From: Rhizobium oryziradicis
GTDB lineage: Bacteria > Pseudomonadota > Alphaproteobacteria > Rhizobiales > Rhizobiaceae
Reading direction: 5' to 3'
Assembly: GCF_001939045.1 (NCBI RefSeq)
Contig: NZ_MKIM01000028.1
Span: 310,001 to 374,000 of the forward strand
DNA length: 64,000 nucleotides
The notes beneath the pieces were generated by a model, which was not told the DNA's origin, made no database searches, and saw nothing but the letters and a program-made list of their open reading frames with translations. Shown piece after piece: positions 62,945 through 64,000 of this stretch. Within the stretch, counting starts at the first letter, position 1. Every line of letters starts with the position of its first letter. The translations under genes and the position numbers were made by a program.

Positions 62945-62988
62945 GCATAATTTTATCTCTAAACCGATCCCGGTTTAAAGAATGATGC
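62945..62988. repeat. 44-nt palindromic intergenic repeat, copy 2
   Basis: Second copy of the element at 13176-13219 (37 of 44 identical). The AAACCG-ATCC-CGGTTT stem lies inside an outer GCATAATT/AATGATGC pairing. It lies just before the icd terminator. Confidence 0.75.
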
Positions 62989-62993
62989 AATAG

Positions 62994-63021
62994 AAAAAAG
63001 CCCGGCGCTGAGGCCGGGCTT
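62994..63021 (-). terminator. Intrinsic terminator of icd
   Basis: A 9-bp stem (62998-63006 with 63013-63021) is followed on the minus strand by a run of Ts (A-run 62994-62999 on +), 22 bp after the icd stop. Confidence 0.88.
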
Positions 63022-63042
63022 AATCTCTTGAAAATTATCGGC

Positions 63043-64000
63043 TTAAGCAGCCATGGCCTTCTTCAGGTTTTCATCAACCTTGTCGAGGAAGGCTGTTGTC
63101 GACAGCCATGGCTGATCAGGGCCGATCAGCAGCGCCAGATCCTTGGTCATGAAGCCGGCTTCAACCGTGTCCACGCAAACCTTTTCAAGGGTGAGGGCAA
63201 ACTTGGCCAGTTCGGCATTGTCGTCCAGCTTGGCGCGGTGAGCAAGGCCACGAGTCCAGGCGAAGATCGATGCGATCGAGTTGGTCGAGGTTTCCTGACC
63301 CTTCTGGTGCTGGCGATAGTGACGGGTCACAGTGCCATGCGCAGCTTCGGCTTCAACCGTGCGGCCATCGGGCGACAGCAGAACAGAAGTCATCAGGCCG
63401 AGCGAGCCGAAGCCTTGAGCAACGGTGTCAGACTGCACGTCGCCGTCGTAGTTTTTGCAAGCCCAGACGTAGCCACCAGACCACTTCAGAGCAGAAGCCA
63501 CCATGTCGTCGATCAGGCGGTGTTCATAAATGATGCCGATTTCTTCGAACTTGGCCTTGAATTCAGCCTGATAGACTTCTTCGAACAGATCCTTGAAACG
63601 GCCGTCGTAAGCCTTGAGGATGGTATTCTTGGTGGACAGGTAAACCGGCCATTTGCGCATCAAGCCGTAGTTCATCGAAGCGCGGGCGAAATCGCGGATC
63701 GAATCATCAAGGTTGTACATAGCCATGGCAACGCCTGCGGAAGGGGCGTCAAACACGTCCTTCTCAATCACCTGACCGTCTTCACCCACGAACTTGATGG
63801 TCAGCTTGCCCTTGCCGGGGAATTTGAAATCGGTTGCCTTGTACTGGTCGCCGAAAGCGTGACGGCCAACAACGATGGGCTGGGTCCAGCCTGGAACGAG
63901 GCGAGGAACGTTTTTGCAGATGATAGGCTCGCGGAAAATAACGCCGCCGAGGATGTTGCGGATTGTGCCGTTCGGGCTCTTCCACATTTCCTTCAGGTTG
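63043..64000 (-). CDS. icd: NADP-dependent isocitrate dehydrogenase, 5' truncated by window edge
   Basis: C-terminal 318 residues of the eukaryote-like homodimeric IDH (about 404 aa in alphaproteobacteria); the first roughly 86 residues lie beyond the window. Visible are the isocitrate and metal-binding parts ([45 protein letters not shown]) and the NADP-site region [16 protein letters not shown]. The TCA-cycle reaction makes 2-oxoglutarate and NADPH. It is followed by its own terminator at 62994-63021. Confidence 0.97.
   Translation of the reverse strand, partial: NLKEMWKSPNGTIRNILGGVIFREPIICKNVPRLVPGWTQPIVVGRHAFGDQYKATDFKFPGKGKLTIKFVGEDGQVIEKDVFDAPSAGVAMAMYNLDDSIRDFARASMNYGLMRKWPVYLSTKNTILKAYDGRFKDLFEEVYQAEFKAKFEEIGIIYEHRLIDDMVASALKWSGGYVWACKNYDGDVQSDTVAQGFGSLGLMTSVLLSPDGRTVEAEAAHGTVTRHYRQHQKGQETSTNSIASIFAWTRGLAHRAKLDDNAELAKFALTLEKVCVDTVEAGFMTKDLALLIGPDQPWLSTTAFLDKVDENLKKAMAA

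Overview
The window is a chromosomal segment of an alphaproteobacterium of the order Hyphomicrobiales (Rhizobiales). Family-level signs point to the Brucellaceae or close relatives such as Ochrobactrum or Pseudochrobactrum: the sequences of RpoB, RpoC, L24 and S8; a tuf copy inside the str operon; rpmJ absent from the spc operon; a DUF2865 protein; an STAS-fused MlaE; and the palindromic intergenic repeats common in this group. The genus assignment is inference. No plasmid, phage, transposase, rRNA, tRNA or CRISPR was found.

Region 1 (1-28369) is the transcription/translation superoperon on the + strand. It runs 3' rpoB, rpoC, [minus-strand Nudix + small conserved protein], rpsL-rpsG-fusA-tuf (str), rpsJ-rplC-rplD-rplW-rplB-rpsS-rplV-rpsC-rplP-rpmC-rpsQ (S10), rplN-rplX-rplE-rpsN-rpsH-rplF-rplR-rpsE-rpmD-rplO-secY-adk (spc) and rpsM-rpsK-rpoA-rplQ (alpha). 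Terminator-like hairpins follow rpoC, tuf, rpsQ, rplR, rplO and rplQ. Those after rpsQ and rplR lie inside what is usually one transcript.

Region 2 (28396-33092) looks like an accessory cassette: an AraC-type regulator divergent from an exported serine hydrolase, a DUF2809 membrane protein and an MFS transporter. It is bracketed by two 102-bp copies of a palindrome-bearing repeat in opposite orientation, about 85% identical by hand alignment.

Region 3 (33146-50462) is mostly minus strand. It holds a cysK-alaX-sseA operon in which the sulfurtransferase is fused to a GNAT domain, then a class I photolyase, an M23 envelope peptidase, a DUF455 ferritin-like protein and a one-Cys peroxiredoxin. 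A giant AsmA/DUF3971 envelope protein lies on the + strand. A DUF2865 exported protein follows, then a quorum-sensing pair (luxR upstream of luxI with a lux-box-like dyad between them) and the malic enzyme maeB. REP-like hairpins, including a triple tandem array, sit in the gaps.

Region 4 (50724-55757) holds a calcineurin-type phosphoesterase and a four-gene Mla-type lipid transport operon (permease, ATPase, MCE protein, lipoprotein). Region 5 (55781-64000) holds a MocR-type regulator with an operator-like dyad over its own start, a divergent DUF1127 protein, a small lipoprotein, purC-purS-purQ, an RBBP9-like hydrolase, a GGDEF diguanylate cyclase, a glutathione S-transferase and the 3' part of icd.

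Most of the window is core genome. The parts most worth a second look are the repeat-bracketed cassette, the sseA-GNAT fusion, the luxR/luxI pair with an atypical LuxR pocket and possible translational control, and the terminator-like hairpins inside the ribosomal operons.
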